DNA of 52,689 bases from Myxococcales bacterium (GCA_003598065.1 QZKR01000092.1:1-52689); one strand, 5' to 3'. Positions 1 through 7,115 are shown, counted from the stretch's first letter. Translations and numbers: made by a program. Notes: generated by a model not told the origin, from the sequence alone.

Positions 1-63
1 AGCCGCAGCCGGAGTTGCCGCAAGTGCTCCCAAGAGAGCGGCGGCGAGCGCTGTTTTGCGCAT
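1..63 (-). CDS. Small secreted peptide, 5' part (runs off left end)
   Basis: Reading leftward from an ATG at 63, 21 codons reach the window edge. They spell a textbook signal peptide: Met-Arg-Lys, a hydrophobic Ala/Leu core, then an Ala-rich end (TPAAA) that suits signal peptidase. A purine-rich AGGGGG lies about a dozen bases upstream. If the window ends are joined, the frame continues into 52689..52600 and stops there, giving 50 codons. No function is recognised. It would be the second gene of the leftward early operon after the Cro-like gene. Confidence 0.5.
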   Translation of the reverse strand, partial: MRKTALAAALLGALAATPAAA

Positions 64-188
64 GGTGGTTTAGTCCCCCTGTTGTCCCCTGGGATTGAAG
101 ACGCACACGCAACTCGGAAGCGGAAATCCTCACCGCAACTAAAACGCGCGTTGAGAACCGCGACTCTTGCTTGACTAACGACGTTCGG

Positions 189-204
189 TGCGACGTGATT
201 CGCA
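189..204. promoter_or_regulatory. Possible extra repressor half-site pair
   Basis: TGCGA and TCGCA half-sites lie in inverted orientation, but with a 6-base spacer instead of the 3 bases seen at 539 and 1424. The site is just downstream of the Cro-like gene. It could be a weak auxiliary operator or chance. Confidence 0.25.
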
Positions 205-224
205 CGATGTTGGATAGTGAACAC

Positions 225-527
225 TCACGCCGCGACAGACCGACCGCAGCTTTCACGGCTTCGGCTTCGCGGATGAGCACGGACGAAAAAATCTTCTGGC
301 GTCAGTTCGATGTTGTGGGCGCGCGCCCAATCGAGAAGGGGCTGCTGGTGGGTCGAAGGAATGATGCCGCCAGTGCCGCCGTTTTTGGGATTGGCAGGGT
401 TCTTCGGCAGCCGCCATCTGCGGGCGCGGGTGACATGCACACCAGCAGCTTCCGCAGCCTTCTCAGGGCCGCCCAGCTTTTCGATCACCGAGTTGGCGGG
501 CTCAAGGTATTCGGCATCATCGCTCAT
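225..527 (-). CDS. Cro-like helix-turn-helix regulator
   Basis: 100 aa. Residues about 12-45 (NSVIEKLGGPEKAAEAAGV followed by RARRWR) have the layout of a Cro/YdaS-type helix-turn-helix, where EKAAEAAGV would be helix 2 and the Arg-rich stretch the recognition helix. It diverges from the S24-type repressor at 653 and reads into the leftward operon. Its ATG sits about 6 bases past a candidate -10 box with no Shine-Dalgarno, so the mRNA is probably leaderless. Role as Cro (early antirepressor of the lysogenic promoter) is inferred from position and fold. The C-terminal tail (RSRSRE) is basic. Confidence 0.75.
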   Translation of the reverse strand: MSDDAEYLEPANSVIEKLGGPEKAAEAAGVHVTRARRWRLPKNPANPKNGGTGGIIPSTHQQPLLDWARAHNIELTPEDFFVRAHPRSRSRESCGRSVAA

Positions 528-533
528 GCGAGC

Positions 534-562
534 AATAGTGCGATAATCGCATGGTTTGTCAA
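534..562 (-). promoter_or_regulatory. Leftward early promoter with operator in the spacer
   Basis: On the minus strand: -35 TTGACA (557-562), 17-bp spacer, -10 ACTATT (534-539). The spacer holds most of the palindrome at 539-551 (plus-strand TGCGATAATCGCA). The predicted start point falls on or next to the ATG of the Cro-like gene at 527. A repressor bound to the spacer would block RNA polymerase directly. Confidence 0.65.
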
Positions 563-582
563 GAGCGGTTTACGACGCCGTG

Positions 583-611
583 TTGATTTCGCACGATGCG
601 ATTGCTATTTT
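583..611 (+). promoter_or_regulatory. Repressor promoter with operator in the spacer
   Basis: -35 TTGATT (583-588), 17-bp spacer, -10 TATTTT (606-611). The spacer contains TCGCACGATGCGA (589-601), an inverted arrangement of the half-sites seen at the early promoters. It would drive the S24-type repressor at 653 with a leader of about 35 nt. Plausibly autoregulated and Cro-repressed. Confidence 0.55.
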
Positions 612-652
612 GGCCATAGCCCCCTGCTGCACTTTGGTGAATACCTGCCTTC

Positions 653-1309
653 ATGCACAGGGAATGGCTCAAGCGGGGTCTGCAGCAACCAGGCAAGTCC
701 AATGCCGGACTTGCCAAAGTGCTCGGCTGTGATCCCTCGATCGTATCGAAAATGGTTACTGGTAAGCGTCAGATTAAGGCCATCGAACTGCCGGTGATCG
801 CCAGTTATTTGGGCGTTCCGGAACCGCGAAGCGTTTACAACGACGACGGGCCACCGCGCCCGGAAGCACACTTGACGACGCTCACCGTCCCGGTGACCAA
901 GATCGCCAGCGGCGGCGTCTGGAGGGAAGTAGGAGCCTTGGCGGTGCACGACCGAGCCATGATCCCATCCGTCCCAAACCCAAAGCTGGCCGGCCTCAAG
1001 CAGTATGCCGTCCGCGTCGAGGGCTCCGACACCAACCGGATTTTCCTTGAGGGTGACTACGCCATCTTCGTTCCTTTCGCCGCCGTGCGCGAATCTCCCC
1101 GCGATGGTGATCTCGTCGAGGTGGAGCGGCGTCGGGGGCAGTTGAAAGAGACGACCATCCGTCGCGTGCGGATCATCGGCCAGGAAATGCAACTCTGGCC
1201 CGAGAGCAATGCCCCTGAATGGCAGCGCCCCGACACCTTCAAGCAGGGCAAGGCGGACACGGAAATCGTCGGCCTCTACGTCGGTCTGTTCCGCCCCAGC
1301 GATATCTAA
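653..1309 (+). CDS. CI/LexA-like (S24-type) phage repressor, catalytic dyad apparently lost
   Basis: 218 aa. Residues about 14-50 form a helix-turn-helix (NAGLAKVLGCDPSIVSKMVT). Residues about 78-215 resemble a LexA/CI S24 C-terminal domain with the usual order of strands. At the expected nucleophile position (family GDSM) the sequence reads GSDTN (124-128), and at the expected Lys position it reads TTIRR (167-171). Ser and Lys of the self-cleavage dyad therefore seem replaced, which suggests a repressor that is not induced by RecA-style autocleavage. The start at 653 has no good Shine-Dalgarno. It probably binds TGCGA-N3-TCGCA palindromes at 539 and 1390-1436 to hold lysogeny. Confidence 0.8.
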   Translation: MHREWLKRGLQQPGKSNAGLAKVLGCDPSIVSKMVTGKRQIKAIELPVIASYLGVPEPRSVYNDDGPPRPEAHLTTLTVPVTKIASGGVWREVGALAVHDRAMIPSVPNPKLAGLKQYAVRVEGSDTNRIFLEGDYAIFVPFAAVRESPRDGDLVEVERRRGQLKETTIRRVRIIGQEMQLWPESNAPEWQRPDTFKQGKADTEIVGLYVGLFRPSDI

Positions 1310-1350
1310 AAGAGCCTAGATCAGACCCCGCCATAGACCTTTTGAACTGT

Positions 1351-1378
1351 GCATTTCTGCCGCAGGCGGCATGCTTTT
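1351..1378 (+). terminator. Weak terminator after repressor
   Basis: TGCCG-CAGG-CGGCA hairpin (1358-1371) with flanking GCAT/ATGC, followed by TGCTTTTG. Short stem and a short U-run. It lies between the repressor stop and the rightward early promoter and could insulate the two transcripts. Confidence 0.4.
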
Positions 1379-1388
1379 GATCGGCGTC

Positions 1389-1440
1389 GTGCGATTTCCG
1401 CACTTTTCCTGTTGACACGTTCGTGCGATTTTCGCATCAT
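1389..1440 (+). promoter_or_regulatory. Rightward early promoter with two operators
   Basis: -35 TTGACA (1412-1417), 17-bp spacer, -10-like CATCAT (1435-1440). Two near-identical palindromes, TGCGATTTCCGCA (1390-1402) and TGCGATTTTCGCA (1424-1436), are 34 bp apart. The second fills the spacer and the first lies upstream of the -35. The predicted start coincides with an ATG at 1447. This is the likely repressor-controlled promoter of the plus-strand early operon. Confidence 0.65.
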
Positions 1441-1446
1441 CCAGTC

Positions 1447-1578
1447 ATGACGCAACACCCGAAGCACCGCTCGCAGAACGCGGCTTTAGCGGTAGGTGCT
1501 GAAGGGAGGCGGGGGCCTCGCCCGGACTTTTGGCAAAGAGGGTCTGAGTCCGGGCGAGGCAAGACGGGGGTGCACTGA
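1447..1578 (+). CDS. Possible leaderless leader peptide (43 aa)
   Basis: ATG lies 6 bases after the candidate -10, so it would be the first codon of a leaderless mRNA. The 43-codon frame is Arg/Gly-rich and spans the 14-bp hairpin at 1515-1560, so translation would open or close that hairpin. Composition is not typical of a folded protein. It may be a regulatory leader peptide or a chance frame. Confidence 0.35.
   Translation: MTQHPKHRSQNAALAVGAEGRRGPRPDFWQRGSESGRGKTGVH
1515..1560 (+). other. Perfect 14-bp RNA hairpin in early leader
   Basis: Arms 1515-1528 and 1547-1560 are perfectly complementary (GCCTCGCCCGGACT and its reverse complement) with an 18-nt loop. No U-run follows, so this is not a standard terminator. 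It lies about 70 nt into the early transcript, before the first clear gene at 1621. It may be an attenuator, antitermination element or mRNA-stabilising structure. Confidence 0.6.
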
Positions 1579-1620
1579 GCTTACAGCTTTAGCACGCCTC
1601 TACAACGCGAATTTGACGGG

Positions 1621-1902
1621 ATGGTTTCCATGGCGATGCCGATGAGCGAGGTCCACGAGATCAACGAGCGCAAATTGATCGCCCTGTTCACGGCCATGCA
1701 TGCCGCTTCGGATCATGAGACGACCGTCCACGGACGTGTCCTCGCCAACCTCGCCTACTGGCGTTCTCTTTCAAGACTGGATCGTTCGCTCTTGTTCGAA
1801 TTGATGCGAGATCAAGTTCCTCCGCCCGTTCAAAGACCAAAGGCTCCCGGCCACGCAGACGGGCTGAAGCGTGAAGGATCGGCTGATCATAGGAGCATCT
1901 AA
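1621..1902 (+). CDS. Hypothetical early protein, 93 aa
   Basis: First substantial gene of the rightward early operon. Four in-frame ATGs cluster at the start (1621, 1630, 1636, 1642), so the true N-terminus is uncertain. MSEVHEINERKLIALFTAM is a plausible mature start. The middle (VLANLAYWRSLSRLDRSLLF) looks helical. No family was recognised. Confidence 0.5.
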   Translation: MVSMAMPMSEVHEINERKLIALFTAMHAASDHETTVHGRVLANLAYWRSLSRLDRSLLFELMRDQVPPPVQRPKAPGHADGLKREGSADHRSI

Positions 1903-2000
1903 CTCTGAAGGGTTTAGCCGGACTTCACGAAATTTATCACGCAGACGGCAGTCAATTGGAAGCGTCGAGAAAGTCACCCGGATGGGGTGCGGAGGCAGGG

Positions 2001-2276
2001 ATGTGCAAGAGCCGAATGCCGATGTGGGTTGGCGTCACGTACCTGATCTATTGCGCGATGATCCTCATAGTTCTGATCGGTGGCTCCGGCTACGCCGTCT
2101 TCGTTCTCGGCCATAGCGGATGGTGGATACTCGCAGCCTTCGGAATTGCGTGCTGCTCATACCGTCCCGGACGATGGGCCGAGCTTGTAACAGGGGACAC
2201 TGGATACCGAGGCGTCGATGGATTTCGACAGCATGGTGACCGCACCGACGCCAGCGAGGGCACGCCATCTGCGTGA
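2001..2276 (+). CDS. Small two-helix membrane protein
   Basis: 91 aa from the ATG at 2001, which follows a GGAGGCAGGG stretch. The same frame is open upstream from a TTG at 1956, but that part is not protein-like. Two hydrophobic segments, WVGVTYLIYCAMILIVLI and a second around GWWILAAFGIACC, are joined by a short Gly-rich loop. The C-terminus is hydrophilic. A small inner-membrane protein of unknown role, possibly superinfection exclusion, given its early position. Confidence 0.5.
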   Translation: MCKSRMPMWVGVTYLIYCAMILIVLIGGSGYAVFVLGHSGWWILAAFGIACCSYRPGRWAELVTGDTGYRGVDGFRQHGDRTDASEGTPSA

Positions 2277-2282
2277 ACCATC

Positions 2283-2381
2283 ATGGAAGACATGACGACT
2301 AAAGCCATTCTGATGACTGTCGCCTCTTCTCTTCTCGTTGTTCTGCTTGCTGCTGTTTGGGCTAATGGAGGGTTGTTCTGA
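2283..2381 (+). CDS. Single-span membrane peptide, 32 aa
   Basis: A short frame with one strongly hydrophobic segment (TVASSLLVVLLAAVW) and a polar N-terminus. Its stop overlaps the start of the next gene as TGATG, which implies translational coupling. A second ATG at 2292 could be the real start. Function unknown. Confidence 0.5.
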   Translation: MEDMTTKAILMTVASSLLVVLLAAVWANGGLF

Positions 2382-3364
2382 TGGAAACTGCAGTCGATCC
2401 ATTCGTGTGGTGGCGCGCTGCCATCGCCGGCAAGCCGGGACCGATCCACGCCGACAAGCCCGAGTGCGGCTTCTTCAAGATGCGTGACGGCAAGGACGGA
2501 CCTTGGCAGCCGGTGGCAATCTGGATTGCCGACGGCAAGATGATCTGCCGCGTCGGCAGCAAGGTGCGCGATGCGCAAGCGGTGTGGACCTACTGCGCCA
2601 AGAACCCGATCCCCAAGGAGGCGGCGAAGATCGCCTTCGACACGGGCAGCTTCCCGGGCGACGCGCCAGAAACACCCGCCATTGGCGACAACAGCGGTGA
2701 CCTATCCCTTGCCGAGCAGATCAAGGAATACGCCGCCATGGCGCTTTCCTGGCTGCGCAAGACGGGCGTCAAGGACGGTACGAGCAAAGACGTCGCGGCG
2801 AACTACCGGGCGAAGCTTCTCGAGTTCCGCAAGCAGGCTGATGCCGAGCGCGAGATTGAGAAGCGCCCTCACCTTGAAGCCTCTCGCGCCGTCGACGCCA
2901 AGTTCAAGCCGCTGATCGAAGAGGCTGACGCTGCCGCCAACGAACTGCGTGACGCGCTCACCGTCTACATGCGCGAGGAAGAGCGCAAGGAGCGTGAAGC
3001 CCGCGAGAAGGCGTGGCGGGAAGAACAAGAGCGCATTGCTGCCGAGCGCAAGCGCATCGAGGACGAACGCTCCAAGCAGATGGCCGACGACCCCATCGCT
3101 GCTCTGACATCGGAAGAGCCTGAACTGCCCATGGCGCCGCCTCCGCCGGAGCCCGTCAAGGTTCAGGCAGGTGGCCAGCGCGGGCGCAAGACCGGACTGC
3201 GCACCGTCACGAAATACGCCGTCACGGATTACGAGGCGGCCCTTGCGCACTGCAAGGATCATCCAACCGTGCGCGAGGCAGTTGAGAAGGTCTGCTGCGC
3301 TCAGGCCAAGGCCGGCGCGGCGGTTCCTGGCGTCAGTAAGACGGAAGAGAAAGTAGCGGCTTAG
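2381..3364 (+). CDS. Coiled-coil early protein upstream of RecT
   Basis: 327 aa. The N-terminal 100 residues include Trp/Cys-rich motifs (FVWWRAA, GPWQPVAIWIADGKMICRV). The centre, about residues 150-235, is a long charged helix rich in Glu/Arg (EERKEREAREKAWREEQ) and almost certainly a coiled coil. A Pro-rich linker (PMAPPPPEPVKV) leads to a small C-terminal domain containing YEAALAHCKDHPTVREAV. It sits directly before RecT. I recall similar proteins beside RecT in alphaproteobacterial phages, but they have no defined function. No exonuclease motif is seen, so it should not be called RecE. Confidence 0.65.
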   Translation: METAVDPFVWWRAAIAGKPGPIHADKPECGFFKMRDGKDGPWQPVAIWIADGKMICRVGSKVRDAQAVWTYCAKNPIPKEAAKIAFDTGSFPGDAPETPAIGDNSGDLSLAEQIKEYAAMALSWLRKTGVKDGTSKDVAANYRAKLLEFRKQADAEREIEKRPHLEASRAVDAKFKPLIEEADAAANELRDALTVYMREEERKEREAREKAWREEQERIAAERKRIEDERSKQMADDPIAALTSEEPELPMAPPPPEPVKVQAGGQRGRKTGLRTVTKYAVTDYEAALAHCKDHPTVREAVEKVCCAQAKAGAAVPGVSKTEEKVAA

Positions 3365-3366
3365 AT

Positions 3367-4203
3367 ATGACCGACATCCCCAAAGCAACGGCGATCGCGC
3401 CGACCCTTTCCGCAGGCGGGCGCGCGCTCGCCATCGTTCCGCAGTCGTTCGATGACTGCTACCGCATGGGGAAGCTGCTGGCGATCTCCGGTCTTGTTCC
3501 GAACGACTACAAGAACAACCCGGAAGGCTGCACCGTCGCGATCATGCAGGGACTCGAGCTTGGCCTGTCTCCGATGGCCGCCCTGCAATCCATCGCCGTC
3601 ATTAATGGCCGCCCGTCAATCTGGGGTGACGGCGCCCTGGCTGTCGTGCGCGCCAGCGGCCTCCTTGAGTACATCAAGGAATGGACCGACGGGACGACCG
3701 CCTATTGCGAGGTAAAGCGCGCAGGCGAGCCTGAGCCGATCGTGCGGACGTTCTCAGACGATGACGCAAAGGCCGCCGGCCTACTGACCAAGAAGGGGCC
3801 TTGGCAGGAGTACCGACCGCGCATGCGTCAGATGCGCGCTCGGTCATGGGCTCTACGTGACGGCTTTGCCGACGTGCTCAAGGGCCTGCACATCGCCGAA
3901 GAGGCTCAAGACATACCGATGCGCGATGTCACTCCGCAGTCTACGCGCGCCGCTTTGCCTGAAATACCGGACATCCCCGACGTGCCTGATATTTCAACCA
4001 CGGATGAGGCGGAGCCCGTCGATCTGATTGCCGACGAAGACGGCTTCCTTGTCGCCTTCGAGGAACAGATGCGCGAGGCCGGAGGCGACGTCGTGCTCAT
4101 TCAAGAAATCTGGGACAGCAACGAGCACATGCTGGAGCGTCTGAGTGCGGGCGGGCAACGGCGCATGCTCACTCTCAAGCCAATGAGCAAGGCCGCAGAA
4201 TGA
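3367..4203 (+). CDS. recT: RecT-family single-strand annealing recombinase
   Basis: 278 aa. It carries the RecT-family core: an N-terminal segment (DDCYRMGKLLAISGLVP), the hallmark GLELGLSPMAALQSIAVING (about residues 59-78), and the RMRQMRARSWALRDGFADVL helix around 155-175. The last 90 residues are acidic with IPD repeats (IPDIPDVPDIS) and may recruit partners. It would anneal complementary single strands during phage recombination or replication. No matching exonuclease (RecE, lambda Exo or YqaJ type) was found nearby. Confidence 0.85.
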   Translation: MTDIPKATAIAPTLSAGGRALAIVPQSFDDCYRMGKLLAISGLVPNDYKNNPEGCTVAIMQGLELGLSPMAALQSIAVINGRPSIWGDGALAVVRASGLLEYIKEWTDGTTAYCEVKRAGEPEPIVRTFSDDDAKAAGLLTKKGPWQEYRPRMRQMRARSWALRDGFADVLKGLHIAEEAQDIPMRDVTPQSTRAALPEIPDIPDVPDISTTDEAEPVDLIADEDGFLVAFEEQMREAGGDVVLIQEIWDSNEHMLERLSAGGQRRMLTLKPMSKAAE

Positions 4204-4397
4204 AAACCATCGTCCTGCGCTCAGCACTGATCGTGATGACGCCGATTATCCTGACGGTGGCGTTCGTCGGCACTCTCATTCGTGGCATCAGAGACGCCTT
4301 TGTTTATGCGTGGCTCGAAGTCCGCATAGAACTCAGTTCGTTCGCTGATGCGTGGAACTTTCTGGATGAACGCAGGGAAAGGGAGAATGCTGAATGA
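4200..4397 (+). CDS. Small membrane protein, 65 aa
   Basis: Starts in an ATGA overlap with the RecT stop. One N-terminal hydrophobic helix (ALIVMTPIILTVAFVGTLI), then an amphipathic, charged C-terminus (DERRERENAE). It overlaps the next gene by four bases, so it is co-translated with its neighbours. Unknown function. Confidence 0.6.
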   Translation: MKTIVLRSALIVMTPIILTVAFVGTLIRGIRDAFVYAWLEVRIELSSFADAWNFLDERRERENAE

Positions 4398-4795
4398 GCC
4401 TCTCTCAACGCGCCACGGCGAGCCTCGTGAAGTCTATGCCGACCAACGTCTCCGACCGCGATATCCTGCGTGAGAAATGGCGTCTTGCCGCTGTTGCCTT
4501 TGAGAAGGCCGATGACCTTGCGCAGCGCGCAAAGGAGGACAAGGCGATCTTCTTCGATGCCCTGGTTGAGACACTGATGGATCAGGCTGAGAAGCGCGGC
4601 GACAAGCTCCCCCAGGGCAAGGCGGAGCGCATGGCGCGGACATCACCGGCATACAAGGCTGAGGTCGACAAGGCGTTCGACTTGCGCCTCACCGCGCGTC
4701 TGCTCGCCATCGAGGAGAAGAACGCCGACCGGGAATTTTGGCAGCAGATCTCGCTTGAAAGCCAACAACGGGCCGAGATGAGGATGTCGCGGTGA
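4394..4795 (+). CDS. Hypothetical helical protein in the RecT operon
   Basis: 133 aa, highly helical and charged: EKADDLAQRAKEDKAIFF and DLRLTARLLAIEEKNADRE are clear amphipathic helices. Overlaps the genes on both sides by four bases. Its place in the recombination cluster suggests an accessory role in DNA metabolism, but no motif supports one. Confidence 0.6.
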   Translation: MSLSQRATASLVKSMPTNVSDRDILREKWRLAAVAFEKADDLAQRAKEDKAIFFDALVETLMDQAEKRGDKLPQGKAERMARTSPAYKAEVDKAFDLRLTARLLAIEEKNADREFWQQISLESQQRAEMRMSR

Positions 4796-5448
4796 AAAGG
4801 CGGGGCAACATTACGGGACAGAGGTTTGGCAATCTAACTGCCATCCGCCGTGTTCGCGTCCAAACCAAAAATGCAGTGTGGCTATGCAAGTGCGATTGCG
4901 GGGCCACAAAAGAGGTATTTGCTAACAACCTTCTAATGGGGCGGACGAAATCTTGCGGCTGCGTGTTGGGCGACAGGATAGCGCAGGCTGTAACGACGCA
5001 CGGGCTCAGTCAAACCGCAGAATGGAATGTGTGGTCGAAGATGCGCGCCCGCTGCGAAAAGCCGACTATCAAGGAATACAAATACTATGGAGCGCGGGGC
5101 ATCACGGTCTGCGATCGGTGGCAAGAGTTTGAGAATTTCTACGCCGACATGGGGCCTCGCCCATCGTCGAAACATTGGATAGAGCGCGAAGACACGAACG
5201 GTGATTATGGGCCGGGCAATTGCCGTTGGGCGACTGCAAAGGAACAACAGAATAACCGCAGAAATAATCGCTTCATCGAGCACGCTGGCTTGCGCTTGAC
5301 TGTCGCTCAATGGGCGGAACGCACCGGGGTCAGCGCTGGCATGGTCTATTCCAGGCTATCCAAGGGATGGCCGTCTCAAAAGGCGCTGACAGCTCCGCCA
5401 GGAGCACGCCTTAAAGCGATACGCAAAGAAATGCAGATGTCGAGGTGA
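4792..5448 (+). CDS. HNH-like endonuclease with zinc ribbon (homing type)
   Basis: 218 aa. The N-terminus has a four-Cys ribbon (CKCDCG ... SCGC, residues about 25-60). The middle carries a signature of free-standing phage endonuclease-like proteins: WNVWSKMRARC, YYGARGITVCDRW, then WIEREDTNGDYGPGNCRWAT (about 125-145) where an HNH-type active site is expected. The C-terminus (LTVAQWAERTGVSAGMVYSR) is a helix-turn-helix used for DNA recognition. It looks more AT-rich than its neighbours, consistent with a mobile gene. The ATG overlaps the upstream stop. Confidence 0.7.
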   Translation: MKRRGNITGQRFGNLTAIRRVRVQTKNAVWLCKCDCGATKEVFANNLLMGRTKSCGCVLGDRIAQAVTTHGLSQTAEWNVWSKMRARCEKPTIKEYKYYGARGITVCDRWQEFENFYADMGPRPSSKHWIEREDTNGDYGPGNCRWATAKEQQNNRRNNRFIEHAGLRLTVAQWAERTGVSAGMVYSRLSKGWPSQKALTAPPGARLKAIRKEMQMSR

Positions 5449-5451
5449 GCC

Positions 5452-5625
5452 ATGTCCGACCCCCGCGACAAGATCACCGTAGAGCCAATACCTGGAAGAG
5501 TGGTGATCGCTCTATGTGGTCCTAGTGCTGATCTATCAGTCTCAGAAGCAAGGTTGTTTGCAGCAAGAGTTTGGGAAGCTGCAGATGATGCAGAAGAGAT
5601 TGGAGCGTTGGAACAGATGAGTTGA
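5452..5625 (+). CDS. Hypothetical protein, 57 aa
   Basis: ATG three bases after the preceding stop. N-terminal beta-like half (ITVEPIPGRVVIALCG) and a helical C-terminal half (SEARLFAARVWEAADDAEEIGALEQ). It follows on in the tight operon. No family recognised. Confidence 0.5.
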   Translation: MSDPRDKITVEPIPGRVVIALCGPSADLSVSEARLFAARVWEAADDAEEIGALEQMS

Positions 5626-5635
5626 GGAGCCGAAC

Positions 5636-5968
5636 ATGATCCCCGTCGATCGCCCTCGCATCCACATCACCGCTCACCTCAAGTGCTTCGGCTTCATCGC
5701 CGCTGAAATCCAAGGCTACGCGTACTCACTGGAGGATAGGCCTCTCCTCGACGTGGTGACGTTCCAGCCCGATGACGGAGATGAGATCGAGATGGCCGGT
5801 CCCTACGGGACGCCGGTCGAGGATGCGATCAGGAATGCACTGAAGCTGGAAGCCGAATCCAACACCAACCGTTCCCGTCTGGAAGAAGCTTTCAACGAGT
5901 TCATGGAAGGCAAAAGAGAAGCAGCACTGGAGAACGTGTATCGGCTGAGAAGTGAAGCAGCGGAGTGA
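5636..5968 (+). CDS. Hypothetical protein, 110 aa
   Basis: Start supported by GAGGAG a few bases upstream. N-terminal beta-strand region (HITAHLKCFGFIAAEIQGY), an acidic centre (FQPDDGDEIEMAG) and a long charged C-terminal helix. Unknown function in the early operon. Confidence 0.6.
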   Translation: MIPVDRPRIHITAHLKCFGFIAAEIQGYAYSLEDRPLLDVVTFQPDDGDEIEMAGPYGTPVEDAIRNALKLEAESNTNRSRLEEAFNEFMEGKREAALENVYRLRSEAAE

Positions 5969-5974
5969 GCACTA

Positions 5975-6220
5975 ATGTCTGAGGGACGGGATGAAGAGTT
6001 GACGGCTCGAAGCTCGGCTTCTTCGCCTGCGCTGCGCGCGCAAGGGATGAAGATGCGCCACTGTTTCTATTGCGGCGACGAGTTGGGCGTCTATGCCGAC
6101 CATGACCCACTCGACACTTGCGGCAAGGCCGCGTGCAACCGAGCCGCAAGCGACGCCGCGCAAGAAGAGCGCGAGGAAGCGCACGAGCGTCTCGATCGCG
6201 ACATGGGGTGGGGGCGGTGA
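5975..6220 (+). CDS. Small zinc-finger-like protein, 81 aa
   Basis: Residues about 29-55 hold CFYCGDELG and TCGKAACNR, a four-Cys pattern typical of a small treble-clef or zinc-ribbon knuckle, followed by an acidic and Arg-rich helix (AAQEEREEAHERLDRD). The first 25 residues look disordered, and an internal ATG gives MRHCFYCG. Zinc binding is inferred. Confidence 0.6.
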   Translation: MSEGRDEELTARSSASSPALRAQGMKMRHCFYCGDELGVYADHDPLDTCGKAACNRAASDAAQEEREEAHERLDRDMGWGR

Positions 6221-6357
6221 TGTCAGAAACGCTTCAAGAGCGAATAGACCGTGTTGAGCGGGAACTACGCGAGAGTTTCGACCAGCAAGCGATGGAGAAA
6301 TCTAGATCGCGCGAAGCCCCCACACCCGAAGCTCCAGAAAGCAAGGAGGGGGAGTGA
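6220..6357 (+). CDS. Short charged peptide, 45 aa
   Basis: ATG overlaps the preceding stop. A helix (LQERIDRVERELRESFDQQA) then a Pro/Glu-rich tail. Overlaps the next start. Function unknown. Confidence 0.45.
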   Translation: MSETLQERIDRVERELRESFDQQAMEKSRSREAPTPEAPESKEGE

Positions 6358-6770
6358 TGGAATCTGAACTCACCAAAGCGATGCTTGCCCAGATCGAGCG
6401 CAACGACATCGTTGTTCAGCTAGCCAAGATCATCGATCCGGGTCCATTCGCTGATTGGTGGAAGGATTGCTTCGGCAAGGAAAAGCACGAGCCTGATGCC
6501 CGTGCCCGCTACTACCAATCGGTAGCGCTCAACAAAGCGCAAGAAATACTGAAGTTGCTCGCCAATACGCACGACTGGCAGAAGCAGGCTGCGCAAGCAG
6601 AGGTGGACGCATGGCGCGACATGGGCGTGCCTATCGACGACCCGCAATTGCGTTCCATCGTAGACCGCAAGTTCAACGCATCGCATGCCTATGCGATAGC
6701 CGAGCCCCTTGGCGAAGGCGTCAACATCATATCCAAACCCCAGTCCGACACTCCTGAGAGGAAGAGATGA
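6357..6770 (+). CDS. Hypothetical protein, 137 aa
   Basis: ATG at 6357 is preferred to the GTG three bases upstream because AAGGAGGGGG lies at good spacing. Helical throughout. Motifs include DPGPFADWWKDCFGKE and DDPQLRSIVDRKFNASHAYA. No catalytic motif recognised. Confidence 0.6.
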   Translation: MESELTKAMLAQIERNDIVVQLAKIIDPGPFADWWKDCFGKEKHEPDARARYYQSVALNKAQEILKLLANTHDWQKQAAQAEVDAWRDMGVPIDDPQLRSIVDRKFNASHAYAIAEPLGEGVNIISKPQSDTPERKR

Positions 6771-6892
6771 GCCTAAGCACGAAATACGCGGTCATTGGTG
6801 CTTTGATCGGCGTGTGGGTCGGCATCGTCGCCTACGAAATCCGGCACGGCGGAATCTTTGCAGCGTTCTTCCGCGGCCTACTTGGAAAGTAA
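6767..6892 (+). CDS. Single-span membrane peptide, 41 aa
   Basis: ATGA overlap with the previous gene. Hydrophobic helix YAVIGALIGVWVGIVAYEI followed by a short basic tail. Translationally coupled. Function unknown. Confidence 0.5.
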   Translation: MSLSTKYAVIGALIGVWVGIVAYEIRHGGIFAAFFRGLLGK

Positions 6893-6896
6893 AGCC

Positions 6897-7115
6897 ATGA
6901 CAGCACAGGGACAGAGCGGGGAAGGCAGTCCGTCGGATCGTTTGCGCAGCGCGCCCATCGGGACCCGCGCGCCGTCTTTCATCGGCGGCTGGTGGACGAA
7001 GACTGAATACGGCTGGAAATCGAACGGTGGCAGCACCTTCCCGCGTCCCGGAGGCGATTGGACGGGAGAATTAATCGCCCCTCCCACACCACCACAGAGG
7101 TGGGGGAGTAAGTGA
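6897..7115 (+). CDS. Hypothetical Gly/Pro-rich protein, 72 aa
   Basis: Low-complexity sequence with several Trp-containing motifs (GGWWTKTEYGWKS, GGDWTGELIAPP). The GTGA overlap with the next frame is typical of this operon. It may be an intrinsically disordered binding peptide. Confidence 0.4.
   Translation: MTAQGQSGEGSPSDRLRSAPIGTRAPSFIGGWWTKTEYGWKSNGGSTFPRPGGDWTGELIAPPTPPQRWGSK

Noticed and set aside
1871..2116. Plus-strand 81-codon frame from GTG 1871
   Set aside because: Arg/Ser-rich composition typical of a shadow frame, overlaps the better membrane-protein frame at 2001, and has no clear ribosome-binding site.
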